Below the pieces are notes generated by a model, which did no database searches, was not told where the DNA came from, and saw nothing but the letters and a program-made list of their open reading frames with translations. Position numbers and translations under genes: made by a program. From Streptomyces sp. BR123 (lineage in GTDB: Bacteria > Actinomycetota > Actinomycetes > Streptomycetales > Streptomycetaceae): a DNA stretch of 56,687 bases. Positions 48,283 through 56,174 of the stretch are shown here, piece by piece (positions within the stretch are counted from its first letter, which is position 1; each line of letters opens with the position of its first letter). The stretch lies in NCBI RefSeq assembly GCF_013401435.1, contig NZ_JACBGN010000011.1, forward strand, positions 1 to 56,687, given 5' to 3'.

Positions 48283-49436
48283 CGATCACCAACACCACCG
48301 GCGCAGCACACACGGAGAACAGAGGAGAGCCAGTGAACCCGGGGAACCCGGCCGTCGAGAACACCAAAGCCGGTAACAGAGCGGCGGAAGCGGCGCAGAC
48401 GGAGGTCGCGGACACCCTCGCCCTCCTGGAGCGCGGCCGCACCCTGTCCACTCCTGCACTGCGCGCCGCGGTGGAGCGGCTCGCCGCGCCCATGGACACC
48501 GTCGCCGCCTACCACTTCGGCTGGATCGACGTCCAGGGCAACCCCGCGGACGGCGACGGCGGCAAGGCCGTCCGCCCCGCCCTCGCCCTGCTGTCCGCCG
48601 AGGCCGCCGGGGCCCCCGCCGAGGTGGGCATCCCCGGCGCCGTCGCCGTCGAGCTCGTCCACAACTTCTCGCTGCTGCACGACGACCTGATGGACGGCGA
48701 CGAGCAGCGCCGCCACCGCGACACGGTGTGGAAGGCCCACGGCCCCGCCCAGGCCATCCTCGTCGGCGACGCGCTCTTCGCCCTCGCCAACGAGGTGCTC
48801 CTCGAACTCGGCACCGTCGAGGCGGGCCGGGCCACCCGCCGCCTCACCACCGCCAGCCGCAAGCTCATCGACGGCCAGGCCCAGGACATCTCCTACGAGC
48901 ACCGCGAGCGCGTCAGCGTCGAGGAGTGCCTGGAGATGGAGGGCAACAAGACCGGCGCCCTGCTCGCCTGCGCGATCTCCATCGGAGCCGTCCTCGGGGG
49001 CGCGGACGACCGCACGGCCGACAAGCTGGAGGAGTACGGCTACCACCTCGGCCTCGCCTTCCAGGCCGTCGACGACCTCCTCGGCATCTGGGGCGACCCG
49101 GAGACCACCGGCAAGCAGACCTGGAGCGACCTGCGCCAGCGCAAGAAGTCCCTGCCGGTCGTCGCCGCCCTCGCGGCGGGGGGCCCCGCCGCCGAGAAGC
49201 TCGGCAAGCTGCTCGCCGCCGACGCCAAGAGCAACGACTTCGAGAACTTCTCCGAGGAGGAGTTCGCGGCCCGCGCCGCCCTCATCGAGGAGGCGGGCGG
49301 CCGGGAGTGGACCGCCGAGGAGGCGCGCCGCCAGCACGCCATCGCCGTCCGCGCCCTCGACGACATCGACATGCCCCAGCGGGTGCGCGAACAGCTCGTC
49401 GCCCTCGCCGACTTCGTCGTCGTACGCAAGAGGTGA
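48279..49436 (+). CDS. Polyprenyl diphosphate synthase (FPP synthase-like)
   Basis: A 385-residue trans-isoprenyl diphosphate synthase. Seen: GGKAVRPALALLSAEAA, the first Asp-rich motif LLHDDLMDGDEQRR (DDxxD), KTGALLACAISIGA, and the second Asp-rich region AFQAVDDLLGIWGDP, in which the fifth position is Gly instead of Asp, as far as I recall usual for the hopanoid-linked Streptomyces group. It probably supplies FPP to HpnC/HpnD. An N-terminal extension of about 40 residues precedes the fold; ATG 48279 (overlap with hpnE) is used, but GTG 48333 with a strong AGAGGAG is a good alternative start. Confidence 0.9.
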   Translation: MTITNTTGAAHTENRGEPVNPGNPAVENTKAGNRAAEAAQTEVADTLALLERGRTLSTPALRAAVERLAAPMDTVAAYHFGWIDVQGNPADGDGGKAVRPALALLSAEAAGAPAEVGIPGAVAVELVHNFSLLHDDLMDGDEQRRHRDTVWKAHGPAQAILVGDALFALANEVLLELGTVEAGRATRRLTTASRKLIDGQAQDISYEHRERVSVEECLEMEGNKTGALLACAISIGAVLGGADDRTADKLEEYGYHLGLAFQAVDDLLGIWGDPETTGKQTWSDLRQRKKSLPVVAALAAGGPAAEKLGKLLAADAKSNDFENFSEEEFAARAALIEEAGGREWTAEEARRQHAIAVRALDDIDMPQRVREQLVALADFVVVRKR

Positions 49437-49481
49437 TCATCGCCTTCGTCACCCGGGGACGGATATGACGCGCGAGTCGCC

Positions 49482-49511
49482 GGCCGGCGCCACCAGCCCG
49501 TAGCGCCGGCC
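49482..49511 (+). promoter_or_regulatory. Hairpin in the gap between polyprenyl synthase and shc
   Basis: GGCCGGCGC (49482-49490, within CGGCCGGCGC) pairs with GCGCCGGCC (49503-49511) around a 12-base loop. It lies in the only sizeable gap (131 bases) inside the hopanoid operon and may act as an attenuator or as an mRNA-stabilising element setting shc dosage. Confidence 0.45.
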
Positions 49512-49567
49512 GACGGCAGACCCCAGCACAGCAGAAGCAACAAGCCACTGCACGTTAAGGGGAAGCC

Positions 49568-51664
49568 ATGACAGCGACGACCGACGGCGCCGGCCCCCGC
49601 GGCGCCGATCCGGATGAGACCACCGCCCCGGCGGACGGTGCCGCGACCCTCGCGGCAGCCGCAGCCGCAGCCACGGGCGTGGCCAAGGGCGTGGGTGCGA
49701 CCACGGGTGCGGGAGCGGTCGCGGCCGTGGCACCGCCCGGGGTCCGCGAGGCCGTCGAGCGTGCCACACGGCACCTGCTCCGGCAGCAGGACCCGGCCGG
49801 CTGGTGGAAGGGCGACCTGGAGACCAACGTCACCATGGACGCCGAGGACCTGCTGCTGCGCCAGTTCCTCGGCGTCCGCGACGAGGCCACCACCCGGGCC
49901 GCGGCCCGGCACATCCGCCGCGAACAGCGCGCCGACGGCACCTGGGCCACCTTCCACGGCGGCCCCCCCGAACTCTCCGCCACCGTCGAGGCGTACGTCG
50001 CCCTGCGCCTGGCCGGGGACGCCCCCGACGCCCCGCACATGACCCGGGCCTCGGCCTGGATCCGCGCCCACGGCGGGATCGCCCGGGCCCGGGTCTTCAC
50101 CCGGATCTGGCTCGCCCTCTTCGGCTGGTGGAGCTGGGACCACCTCCCCGAACTCCCCCCGGAGCTGGTCTTCCTGCCGCCCTGGGTACCGCTGAACATC
50201 TACGACTTCGGCTGCTGGGCCCGCCAGACCATCGTCCCGCTGACCGTGGTCTCCGCTCACCGCCCCGTCCGCCCCGCTCCCTTCGCCCTGGACGAGCTGC
50301 ACACCGACGCCCGCCGCCCCGTGCCCGCCGCCCGGCTCGCCCCGCTCGGCACCTGGAACGGTCTCTTCCAGCGCATGGACAAGGTCCTGCACGTCTACCG
50401 CCGGTTCGCCCCCCGCCCGCTGCGCGCCGCGGCCGTGGCCACCGCCGCCCGCTGGATCATCGAGCGGCAGGAGAACGACGGCTGCTGGGGCGGGATCCAG
50501 CCGCCCGCCGTGTACTCGCTGATCGCCCTCCACCTGCTCGGCTACGACCTGGGGCACCCCGTGATGCGGGCCGGCCTGGAATCCCTGGACCGCTTCGCCG
50601 TCTGGCGCGAGGACACCGCCCCCGGCCCCGACGGCCGGCCGGGCGACACCGGGCCCGTCCGCATGGTCGAGGCCTGCCAGTCCCCGGTCTGGGACACCTG
50701 TCTCGCCGCCATCGCCCTGGCCGACGCGGGGCTGCCGCCCGATCATCCGGCCCTGGTCAAGGCGGCCGACTGGATGCTGGACGAGGAGATCACCCGGCGC
50801 GGCGACTGGGCCGTGCGCAGGCCCGGACTCGCCCCCGGCGGCTGGGCGTTCGAGTTCCACAACGACACCTACCCCGATATCGACGACACCGCGGAGGTCG
50901 TCCTCGCACTGCGCCGGGTCAGGCACTCCGACCCGGCCCGGGCCGAGGCCGCCATCGCCCGGGCCGTCTCCTGGACCCTCGGTATGCAGTCGAGGAACGG
51001 AGCCTGGGGCGCCTTCGACGCCGACAACACCAGCACCCTGCCCAACCGGCTGCCGTTCTGCGACTTCGGCGAGGTCGTCGACCCGCCCTCGGCCGACGTC
51101 ACCGCCCATGTGGTGGAGATGCTCGCCGCCGAGGGCCGGGCCGCCGACCCGCGGACCCGGCGCGGCATCGCCTGGCTCCTCGCCGAACAGGAGCCGAACG
51201 GAAGCTGGTTCGGCCGTTGGGGCACCAACTACGTCTACGGGACCGGGTCGGTGGTGCCGGCGCTGGTCGCGGCGGGCATCGCCCCCGCCCATCCGGCGGT
51301 CCGGCGGGCCGTGGCCTGGCTGGAATCCGTACAGAACGACGACGGGGGCTGGGGCGAGGACCAGCGCTCCTACCGGGACCCGGCCGCCTGGGCGGGACGC
51401 GGCGACTCCACCGCCTCGCAGACCGCATGGGCGCTGATGGCCCTCCTCGCGGCGGGGGAGCGCGACGGGAAGGCCGTCGAACGGGGCATCTCCTACCTGA
51501 CCGGCACCCAGCTGGCGGACGGCTCCTGGGACGAGCCGCACTTCACGGGCACCGGATTCCCCTGGGACTTCTCCATCAACTACCACCTGTACCGGCAGGT
51601 GTTCCCGCTCACCGCGCTCGGCCGCTACCTGCACGGGGAACCCTTCGCGCCCGGGACGCCCTGA
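49568..51664 (+). CDS. shc: Squalene-hopene cyclase
   Basis: A 698-residue triterpene cyclase converting squalene to hopene/diplopterol in one step at the membrane. Seen: many QW repeats (for example QENDGCWGG, QSRNGAWGAF, QEPNGSWFGRWG, QNDDGGWGED, QLADGSWDEPHF), the catalytic acid motif DIDDTAEV at residues 437-440 (DxDD), GGWAFEFHND, and the C-terminal TGFPWDFSINYHLYRQVFPLTALGRY. About 55 residues at the N-terminus are Ala/Thr-rich and precede the fold; streptomycete SHCs commonly have this extension. It starts at ATG 49568 with AAGGGGA upstream; the stop overlaps the next start (TGATG). Confidence 0.97.
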   Translation: MTATTDGAGPRGADPDETTAPADGAATLAAAAAAATGVAKGVGATTGAGAVAAVAPPGVREAVERATRHLLRQQDPAGWWKGDLETNVTMDAEDLLLRQFLGVRDEATTRAAARHIRREQRADGTWATFHGGPPELSATVEAYVALRLAGDAPDAPHMTRASAWIRAHGGIARARVFTRIWLALFGWWSWDHLPELPPELVFLPPWVPLNIYDFGCWARQTIVPLTVVSAHRPVRPAPFALDELHTDARRPVPAARLAPLGTWNGLFQRMDKVLHVYRRFAPRPLRAAAVATAARWIIERQENDGCWGGIQPPAVYSLIALHLLGYDLGHPVMRAGLESLDRFAVWREDTAPGPDGRPGDTGPVRMVEACQSPVWDTCLAAIALADAGLPPDHPALVKAADWMLDEEITRRGDWAVRRPGLAPGGWAFEFHNDTYPDIDDTAEVVLALRRVRHSDPARAEAAIARAVSWTLGMQSRNGAWGAFDADNTSTLPNRLPFCDFGEVVDPPSADVTAHVVEMLAAEGRAADPRTRRGIAWLLAEQEPNGSWFGRWGTNYVYGTGSVVPALVAAGIAPAHPAVRRAVAWLESVQNDDGGWGEDQRSYRDPAAWAGRGDSTASQTAWALMALLAAGERDGKAVERGISYLTGTQLADGSWDEPHFTGTGFPWDFSINYHLYRQVFPLTALGRYLHGEPFAPGTP

Positions 51665-52344
51665 TGGCCGCCGCCCGGCCCGGCGGCCCCGGTCCCCGGC
51701 CGCTGCTGGTCGCCTGCGCCCTGCGCATCGAGCAGGCGGCCCTGCGCAGCGGCGGCGACCGCGGCGCCCCCTTCGGGTGCACGGTCCTGCGCACCGGCAT
51801 GGGGCCGCGCGCCGCCGAGCGGGCCGTCACCCGGGCCCTTGCCGCACCGGGCCTGGCGGGAGCCGCCGTCCTCGCCACCGGGTTCTGCGCCGGACTCGTA
51901 CCCGGCATGCACCCCGGCGACCTGGTGGTCGCCGAGGAGACCCGCGACCCCCGCGGCACCGTCACCTGTGCGGGAACGTCCCTGCTCGCCGAGGCACTGG
52001 CCCGGGCCGCCCCCGGCCGGACCGTGCACACCGGCGCGCTCACCGGCTCCGACCGGGTCGTACGGGGCCAGGAGCGCGCCCGGCTGCGCGCCACCGGAGC
52101 CATCGCCGTCGACATGGAGTCGGCGGCCACCCTGTGGACCGCCGCCCGTGGCGCCGCCCGAACCGCCGCCGCGGGCGTCACACACCGCCCGGTTGCCGCC
52201 GTCCGGGTGGTCGTGGACGCCCCGGAGCACGAGCTCGTCCGAATCGGCACGGTCCGCGGTGGAATATCGGCCTTCCGTGTACTGCGTGCCGTACTGCCCG
52301 CGTTCTATGACTGGCACCGTTCTTTGCCGCTCCCCAGGAGGTGA
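51664..52344 (+). CDS. hpnG: Adenosylhopane nucleosidase/phosphorylase HpnG
   Basis: A 226-residue purine-nucleoside-phosphorylase-fold protein (MTA/SAH nucleosidase relative). In hopanoid synthesis HpnG removes adenine from adenosylhopane to give ribosylhopane. Seen: LLVACALRIEQAALRSG, TVLRTGMGPRAAERAV, VLATGFCAGLVPGMHPGDLVVAEE, GALTGSDRVV and the substrate-binding AVDMESAATLW. It is coupled to shc by TGATG. A generic phosphorylase role would also fit the fold, but context makes HpnG the clear choice. Confidence 0.9.
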   Translation: MAAARPGGPGPRPLLVACALRIEQAALRSGGDRGAPFGCTVLRTGMGPRAAERAVTRALAAPGLAGAAVLATGFCAGLVPGMHPGDLVVAEETRDPRGTVTCAGTSLLAEALARAAPGRTVHTGALTGSDRVVRGQERARLRATGAIAVDMESAATLWTAARGAARTAAAGVTHRPVAAVRVVVDAPEHELVRIGTVRGGISAFRVLRAVLPAFYDWHRSLPLPRR

Positions 52345-52349
52345 GCCAG

Positions 52350-53381
52350 ATGGCCATGCCGCTGCGACAGTCCATCAGGGTCGGGACCTATCTGCTCGAA
52401 CAGAAGCTCCGCAAGCGCGAGAAGTTCCCCCTGATCGTCGAGCTGGAGCCGCTCTACGCCTGCAACCTGGCCTGTGAGGGCTGCGGGAAGATCCAGCACC
52501 CCGCCGGGGTGCTCAAGCAGCGCATGCCGGTGGCCCAGGCGGTCGGCGCCGTGCTGGAGTCCGGCGCCCCCATGGTGTCCATCGCGGGCGGTGAGCCCCT
52601 GATGCACCCGCAGATCGACGAGATCGTGCGCCAGCTGGTCGCGAGACGGAAGTACGTGTTCCTGTGCACCAACGCCCTGCTGCTGCGCAAGAAGATCGAG
52701 AAGTTCACCCCCTCGCCCTATTTCGCCTTCGCCGTGCACATCGACGGACTGCGCCAACGCCATGACGAATCCGTCGCCAAGGAAGGCGTCTTCGACGAGG
52801 CGGTCGCCGCCATCAGGGAGGCGAAGAAGCGCGGATTCCGGGTGACCACGAACTCCACCTTCTTCAACACCGACACCCCGCAGACCGTCATCGAGGTGCT
52901 CAACTACCTCAATGACGACCTGAAGGTCGACGAAATGATGATCTCGCCCGCCTATGCCTACGAAAAGGCACCCGACCAGGAACACTTCCTCGGTGTCGAA
53001 CAGACCCGGGAACTCTTCCGGAAGGCGTTCTCGGGCGGCAACCGGAACCGCTGGCGGCTCAACCACTCCCCGCTCTTCCTGGACTTCCTGGAAGGCAAGG
53101 CCGATTTCCCGTGCACCGCCTGGGCCATTCCGAATTACTCCCTCTTCGGCTGGCAGCGCCCCTGCTACCTGATGAGCGACGGGTACGTGACGACGTACCG
53201 CGAACTCGTCGAGGAGACCGACTGGAGCGCGTACGGCCGCGGCAAGGACCCGCGCTGCGCCAACTGCATGGCGCACTGCGGCTACGAGCCCACCGCCGTC
53301 CTCGCCACCATGGGCTCCCTCAAGGAGTCCCTGCGTGCGGCCCGGGACACGGTCAGCGGCAACCGGGGCGGCTCGGCATGA
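52350..53381 (+). CDS. hpnH: Radical SAM adenosylhopane synthase HpnH
   Basis: A 343-residue radical SAM enzyme adding a 5'-deoxyadenosyl unit to diploptene (hopene), giving adenosylhopane. Seen: the [4Fe-4S] motif ELEPLYACNLACEGCGKIQ with C38, C42 and C45 (CxxxCxxC), VSIAGGEPLMHPQIDEI (SAM-binding GGE), HIDGLRQRHDESV, and a C-terminal cysteine cluster PRCANCMAHCGYEPTAVL, the SPASM-like part of HpnH. ATG 52350 with AGGAGGTGA 5 bases upstream is the start; a GTG at 52341 would overlap that sequence. Its stop overlaps the aminotransferase start (ATGA). Confidence 0.94.
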   Translation: MAMPLRQSIRVGTYLLEQKLRKREKFPLIVELEPLYACNLACEGCGKIQHPAGVLKQRMPVAQAVGAVLESGAPMVSIAGGEPLMHPQIDEIVRQLVARRKYVFLCTNALLLRKKIEKFTPSPYFAFAVHIDGLRQRHDESVAKEGVFDEAVAAIREAKKRGFRVTTNSTFFNTDTPQTVIEVLNYLNDDLKVDEMMISPAYAYEKAPDQEHFLGVEQTRELFRKAFSGGNRNRWRLNHSPLFLDFLEGKADFPCTAWAIPNYSLFGWQRPCYLMSDGYVTTYRELVEETDWSAYGRGKDPRCANCMAHCGYEPTAVLATMGSLKESLRAARDTVSGNRGGSA

Positions 53382-54772
53382 CCACCGCGTCCCCAGGCTT
53401 CGACCTCAAGGCGCTGCTGGCCGAGCGCGGCGCGGAGCGGTACGAGCTGCACACCCGGCACCTGAACCCGCAACTGCCCCGCATGCTGCACACCATCGGC
53501 TTCGACAAGGTCTACGAGCGGGCCGAGGGCGCGCACTTCTGGGACGCCGAGGGCAATGACTACCTGGACATGCTGTCCGGGTTCGGGGTGATGGGTCTGG
53601 GCCGGCACCACCCGGTCGTCCGCCGGGCCCTGCACGACGTGCTCGACGCAGGGCTCGCCGACCTGACCCGCTTCGACTGCCAGCCGCTGCCCGGGCTGCT
53701 GGCCGAGAAGCTGCTGGCGTACAGCCCGCACCTGGACCGGGTCTTCTTCGGCAACAGCGGCACCGAGGCCGTGGAGACCGCCCTGAAGTTCGCCCGGTAC
53801 GCCACCGGGCGGCCCAGGATGCTCTACTGCGACCACGCCTTCCACGGGCTGACCACCGGCTCGCTCTCGGTGAACGGGGAGGCCGGCTTCCGGGACGGCT
53901 TCGCGCCGCTGCTGCCCGACACCCGGATCGCGCTCGGCGACCTGGCCGCCTTGGAGCGGGAGCTGAAGCGCGGAGACGTCGCCGGGTTCGTCGTGGAGCC
54001 GATCCAGGGCAAGGGCGTGCACGCGGCCCCGCCGGGTTTCCTGCCCGCGGCGCAGGAGCTGCTGCGCCGGCACAAGGCGCTGCTGATCGCCGACGAGGTG
54101 CAGACCGGCCTCGGACGGACCGGTGACTTCTACGCGTACCAGCACGAGCCGGGCGTGGAGCCGGACCTGGTCTGCGTGGCCAAGGCGCTGTCGGGCGGCT
54201 ACGTCCCGGTCGGTGCCACCCTGGGCCGCGACTGGATCTTCAAGAAGGTCTACTCGTCCATGGACCGGGTCCTGGTGCACTCCGCCAGCTTCGGGTCCAA
54301 TGCCCAGGCGATGGCGGCCGGGCTGGCGGTGCTCTCCGTCATGGAGGACGAGTCGGTCGTCGCGAACGCCCGCGCGATGGGCGACCTGCTGCGCGGGCGC
54401 CTCGCCGCGCTGGTGGACGCGTACGAGCTGCTGCACGAGGTCCGCGGCCGGGGCCTGATGATCGGCATCGAGTTCGGCCGGCCGTCCTCGCTGCGGCTGC
54501 GCAGCCGGTGGACCGTGCTGCAGGCGGCCCGCAAGGGGCTGTTCGCGCAGATGGTGGTGGTGCCGCTGCTGCAGCGGCACCGGATCCTGACGCAGGTCTC
54601 CGGGGACCACCTGGAGGTGATCAAGCTGATCCCGCCGCTGATCGTGGACGAGGCGGACGTCGACCGGTTCGTCGGCGCCTTCCGGGCGGTCATGGACGAG
54701 GCGCACGCGGGCGGCGGCCTCCTGTGGGACTTCGGGCGGACGCTGGTGAAGCAGGCCGTCGCGGGCGGCTGA
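53378..54772 (+). CDS. Class III aminotransferase (hopanoid modification, HpnO-like)
   Basis: A 464-residue PLP-dependent aminotransferase of the acetylornithine/aspartate class III type. Seen: DMLSGFGVMGLGRHHPVV, FFGNSGTEAVETALKFAR, CDHAFHGLTTGSLSV, ADEVQTGLGRTGDF, the PLP lysine in CVAKALSGGYVPVGA, and SASFGSNAQAMAAGLA. In hopanoid loci HpnO-type enzymes convert ribosylhopane-derived intermediates to aminobacteriohopanetriol; the direct coupling to hpnH (ATGA) supports that role. It is the last gene of the operon. I recall ispG and dxs lying between hpnH and this gene in S. coelicolor; here they are absent. Confidence 0.88.
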   Translation: MTTASPGFDLKALLAERGAERYELHTRHLNPQLPRMLHTIGFDKVYERAEGAHFWDAEGNDYLDMLSGFGVMGLGRHHPVVRRALHDVLDAGLADLTRFDCQPLPGLLAEKLLAYSPHLDRVFFGNSGTEAVETALKFARYATGRPRMLYCDHAFHGLTTGSLSVNGEAGFRDGFAPLLPDTRIALGDLAALERELKRGDVAGFVVEPIQGKGVHAAPPGFLPAAQELLRRHKALLIADEVQTGLGRTGDFYAYQHEPGVEPDLVCVAKALSGGYVPVGATLGRDWIFKKVYSSMDRVLVHSASFGSNAQAMAAGLAVLSVMEDESVVANARAMGDLLRGRLAALVDAYELLHEVRGRGLMIGIEFGRPSSLRLRSRWTVLQAARKGLFAQMVVVPLLQRHRILTQVSGDHLEVIKLIPPLIVDEADVDRFVGAFRAVMDEAHAGGGLLWDFGRTLVKQAVAGG

Positions 54773-54831
54773 CGGCCCGCCCCGCCCGCCTGCGGGATGT
54801 CGACGGCCCGCACCGCCCGGCTGTCGGCGGC

Positions 54832-55650
54832 CTAGTCGAGCAGCCGTTCGCGCAGCCGGCCGAGGGTCCCGGCGGTCAGTCCGAGGCCCTCGGCGAGGTA
54901 GCGGTCGACACCGCCCCAGTGCTCGTCGATGGTGTCGAAGGCCGCGGTCAGGTAGGCGGCGCGGGCGTCGAAGAGCGGGGCGAGCAGCTCCATCACCTCC
55001 GGAGAGCGGGCCTCGGGCGCATCGCTGCCGCGGCGGACCCGGTAGCGGCGGTGCGGCGCGTTGGACTCCAGGTAGTCCGCGAGGATGGCATCGCGCTCCA
55101 CGTCCAGCGCGAGGAGGGTGACGGCGACCGACAGGCCGGCCCGGTCCTTGCCGGCGGCGCAGTGCATGAGTGCCGGGAGGCTCTCCTCGGCGAGGGCGTG
55201 GAGGACCCTGCTGTGCTCGGCGGTGCGGTCCAGGACCATCGAGCGGTACGAGTCCACCATCCGGGCGGAGCCCTTTCCGTCGCCCAGGATTCCGCGGAGC
55301 CGGTCCACGTTCCCGTCGCGGACCATGGTCCAGAATTCCTTGCCGTCGGCCGGATCGGACAGCGGAATGTTGACGTTGCGCACCCCCGGGAGTTCGACGT
55401 CGGGACCTTCGAGGGCCTGGTCGGCGGCGTTGCGGAAGTCGAAGACGGTGTGCAGGCCGAGCGATACGAGAAACTCTGCATCGGTTTCGGTGGCATGCGC
55501 CAGATGTCCGCTTCGGAAGAGTCGTCCCGCCTTGACCCTCCGGCCGTCCGCCGTCGGCAGGCCGCCCACGTCGCGGAAGTTGCGCACACCGGACAGATCG
55601 GACTCCCGGAGTGGAATGCCGGGTGAAGAGGGCGGTATCTGCTGGGTCAC
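54832..55650 (-). CDS. Protein tyrosine phosphatase (PtpB/MptpB-like)
   Basis: A 272-residue phosphatase of the DSP/PtpB type. Seen: GVRNFRDVGGLPTADGRRVKAGRLFRSGHL at the N-terminus, VFDFRN, and the active-site P-loop ALMHCAAGKDRAGLSVAVTLLAL (HCxxGKDRxG: Cys nucleophile, Arg and the Lys of the PtpB subgroup, which can also act on phosphoserine or phosphoinositides). The C-terminal helices match Streptomyces members. GTG 55650 is used. It is convergent with the aminotransferase; not part of the hopanoid operon by strand, so any link is speculative. Confidence 0.92.
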   Translation of the reverse strand: MTQQIPPSSPGIPLRESDLSGVRNFRDVGGLPTADGRRVKAGRLFRSGHLAHATETDAEFLVSLGLHTVFDFRNAADQALEGPDVELPGVRNVNIPLSDPADGKEFWTMVRDGNVDRLRGILGDGKGSARMVDSYRSMVLDRTAEHSRVLHALAEESLPALMHCAAGKDRAGLSVAVTLLALDVERDAILADYLESNAPHRRYRVRRGSDAPEARSPEVMELLAPLFDARAAYLTAAFDTIDEHWGGVDRYLAEGLGLTAGTLGRLRERLLD

Positions 55651-55982
55651 GGTGAATCCCCCGCATCGTCATCGAGTGTCCGAATTGCTCTGCTTGGGGC
55701 CAACTTGCCGGTGCCGGAAGCGAGATCGGGCACAGCCCCGTGAGCCAGATCATACGGTGACGTTGAGTGCCTGATCGTCAAAGGCGAATGGTGCCGGGGG
55801 AGCGGTCGTTGGCGGCGGGGAATGGACGCAGGGTGACCGGAATTCCGCCGAACTCCCGCCCCTGTGAATCCGTCAGGAAATTCGCGGCTTGTTCCGTGCG
55901 GTCCCGCTGGATTACCTTCGCGACCGATCCGGATGGACCGCCCAATCCTGCCGCCGTCCGGAAACAGCACTCGACCGAACTC
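55651..55982. other. Divergent intergenic region ahead of phosphatase and LysM genes
   Basis: 332 bases between the phosphatase start (leftward) and the riboswitch (rightward). Promoters for both must lie here, but no convincing -35/-10 pair stands out and no coding sequence is recognisable. Confidence 0.4.
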
Positions 55983-56166
55983 GCGCGGCAGGAGCGGGGG
56001 AACCAGGTAGGCCGCTGCGCCGGAGTTCCGCTCCGGAGCAGCCAGGGGTGAAGCCGTACGTGTTCCGTTCACTGCACGTGCACGTCCGCGTTGCACGTGC
56101 ACGGGCACGGACGGCCGGACATCTCCAATCCGAACCCGACAGCTCACCTCGCAGGCGCCGGAGAGG
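55983..56166 (+). ncRNA. c-di-AMP (ydaO/yuaA-type) riboswitch upstream of the LysM gene
   Basis: The conserved parts appear in the expected order: GGAGCGGGGGAACC (55991-56004), GGGGTGAAGCC (56045-56055), and CCGAACCCGACAGC followed by TCACCTCGCAGGCG (56130-56158), ending just before the ribosome-binding site. The variable arm between them holds two copies of TGCACGTGCACG (56073-56084 and 56092-56103) that pair. Riboswitches of this class bind cyclic di-AMP and switch expression of cell-wall hydrolases and LysM/Rpf proteins in actinomycetes; here the regulated gene starts at 56175. Confidence 0.85.
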
Positions 56167-56174
56167 AATTCGCC

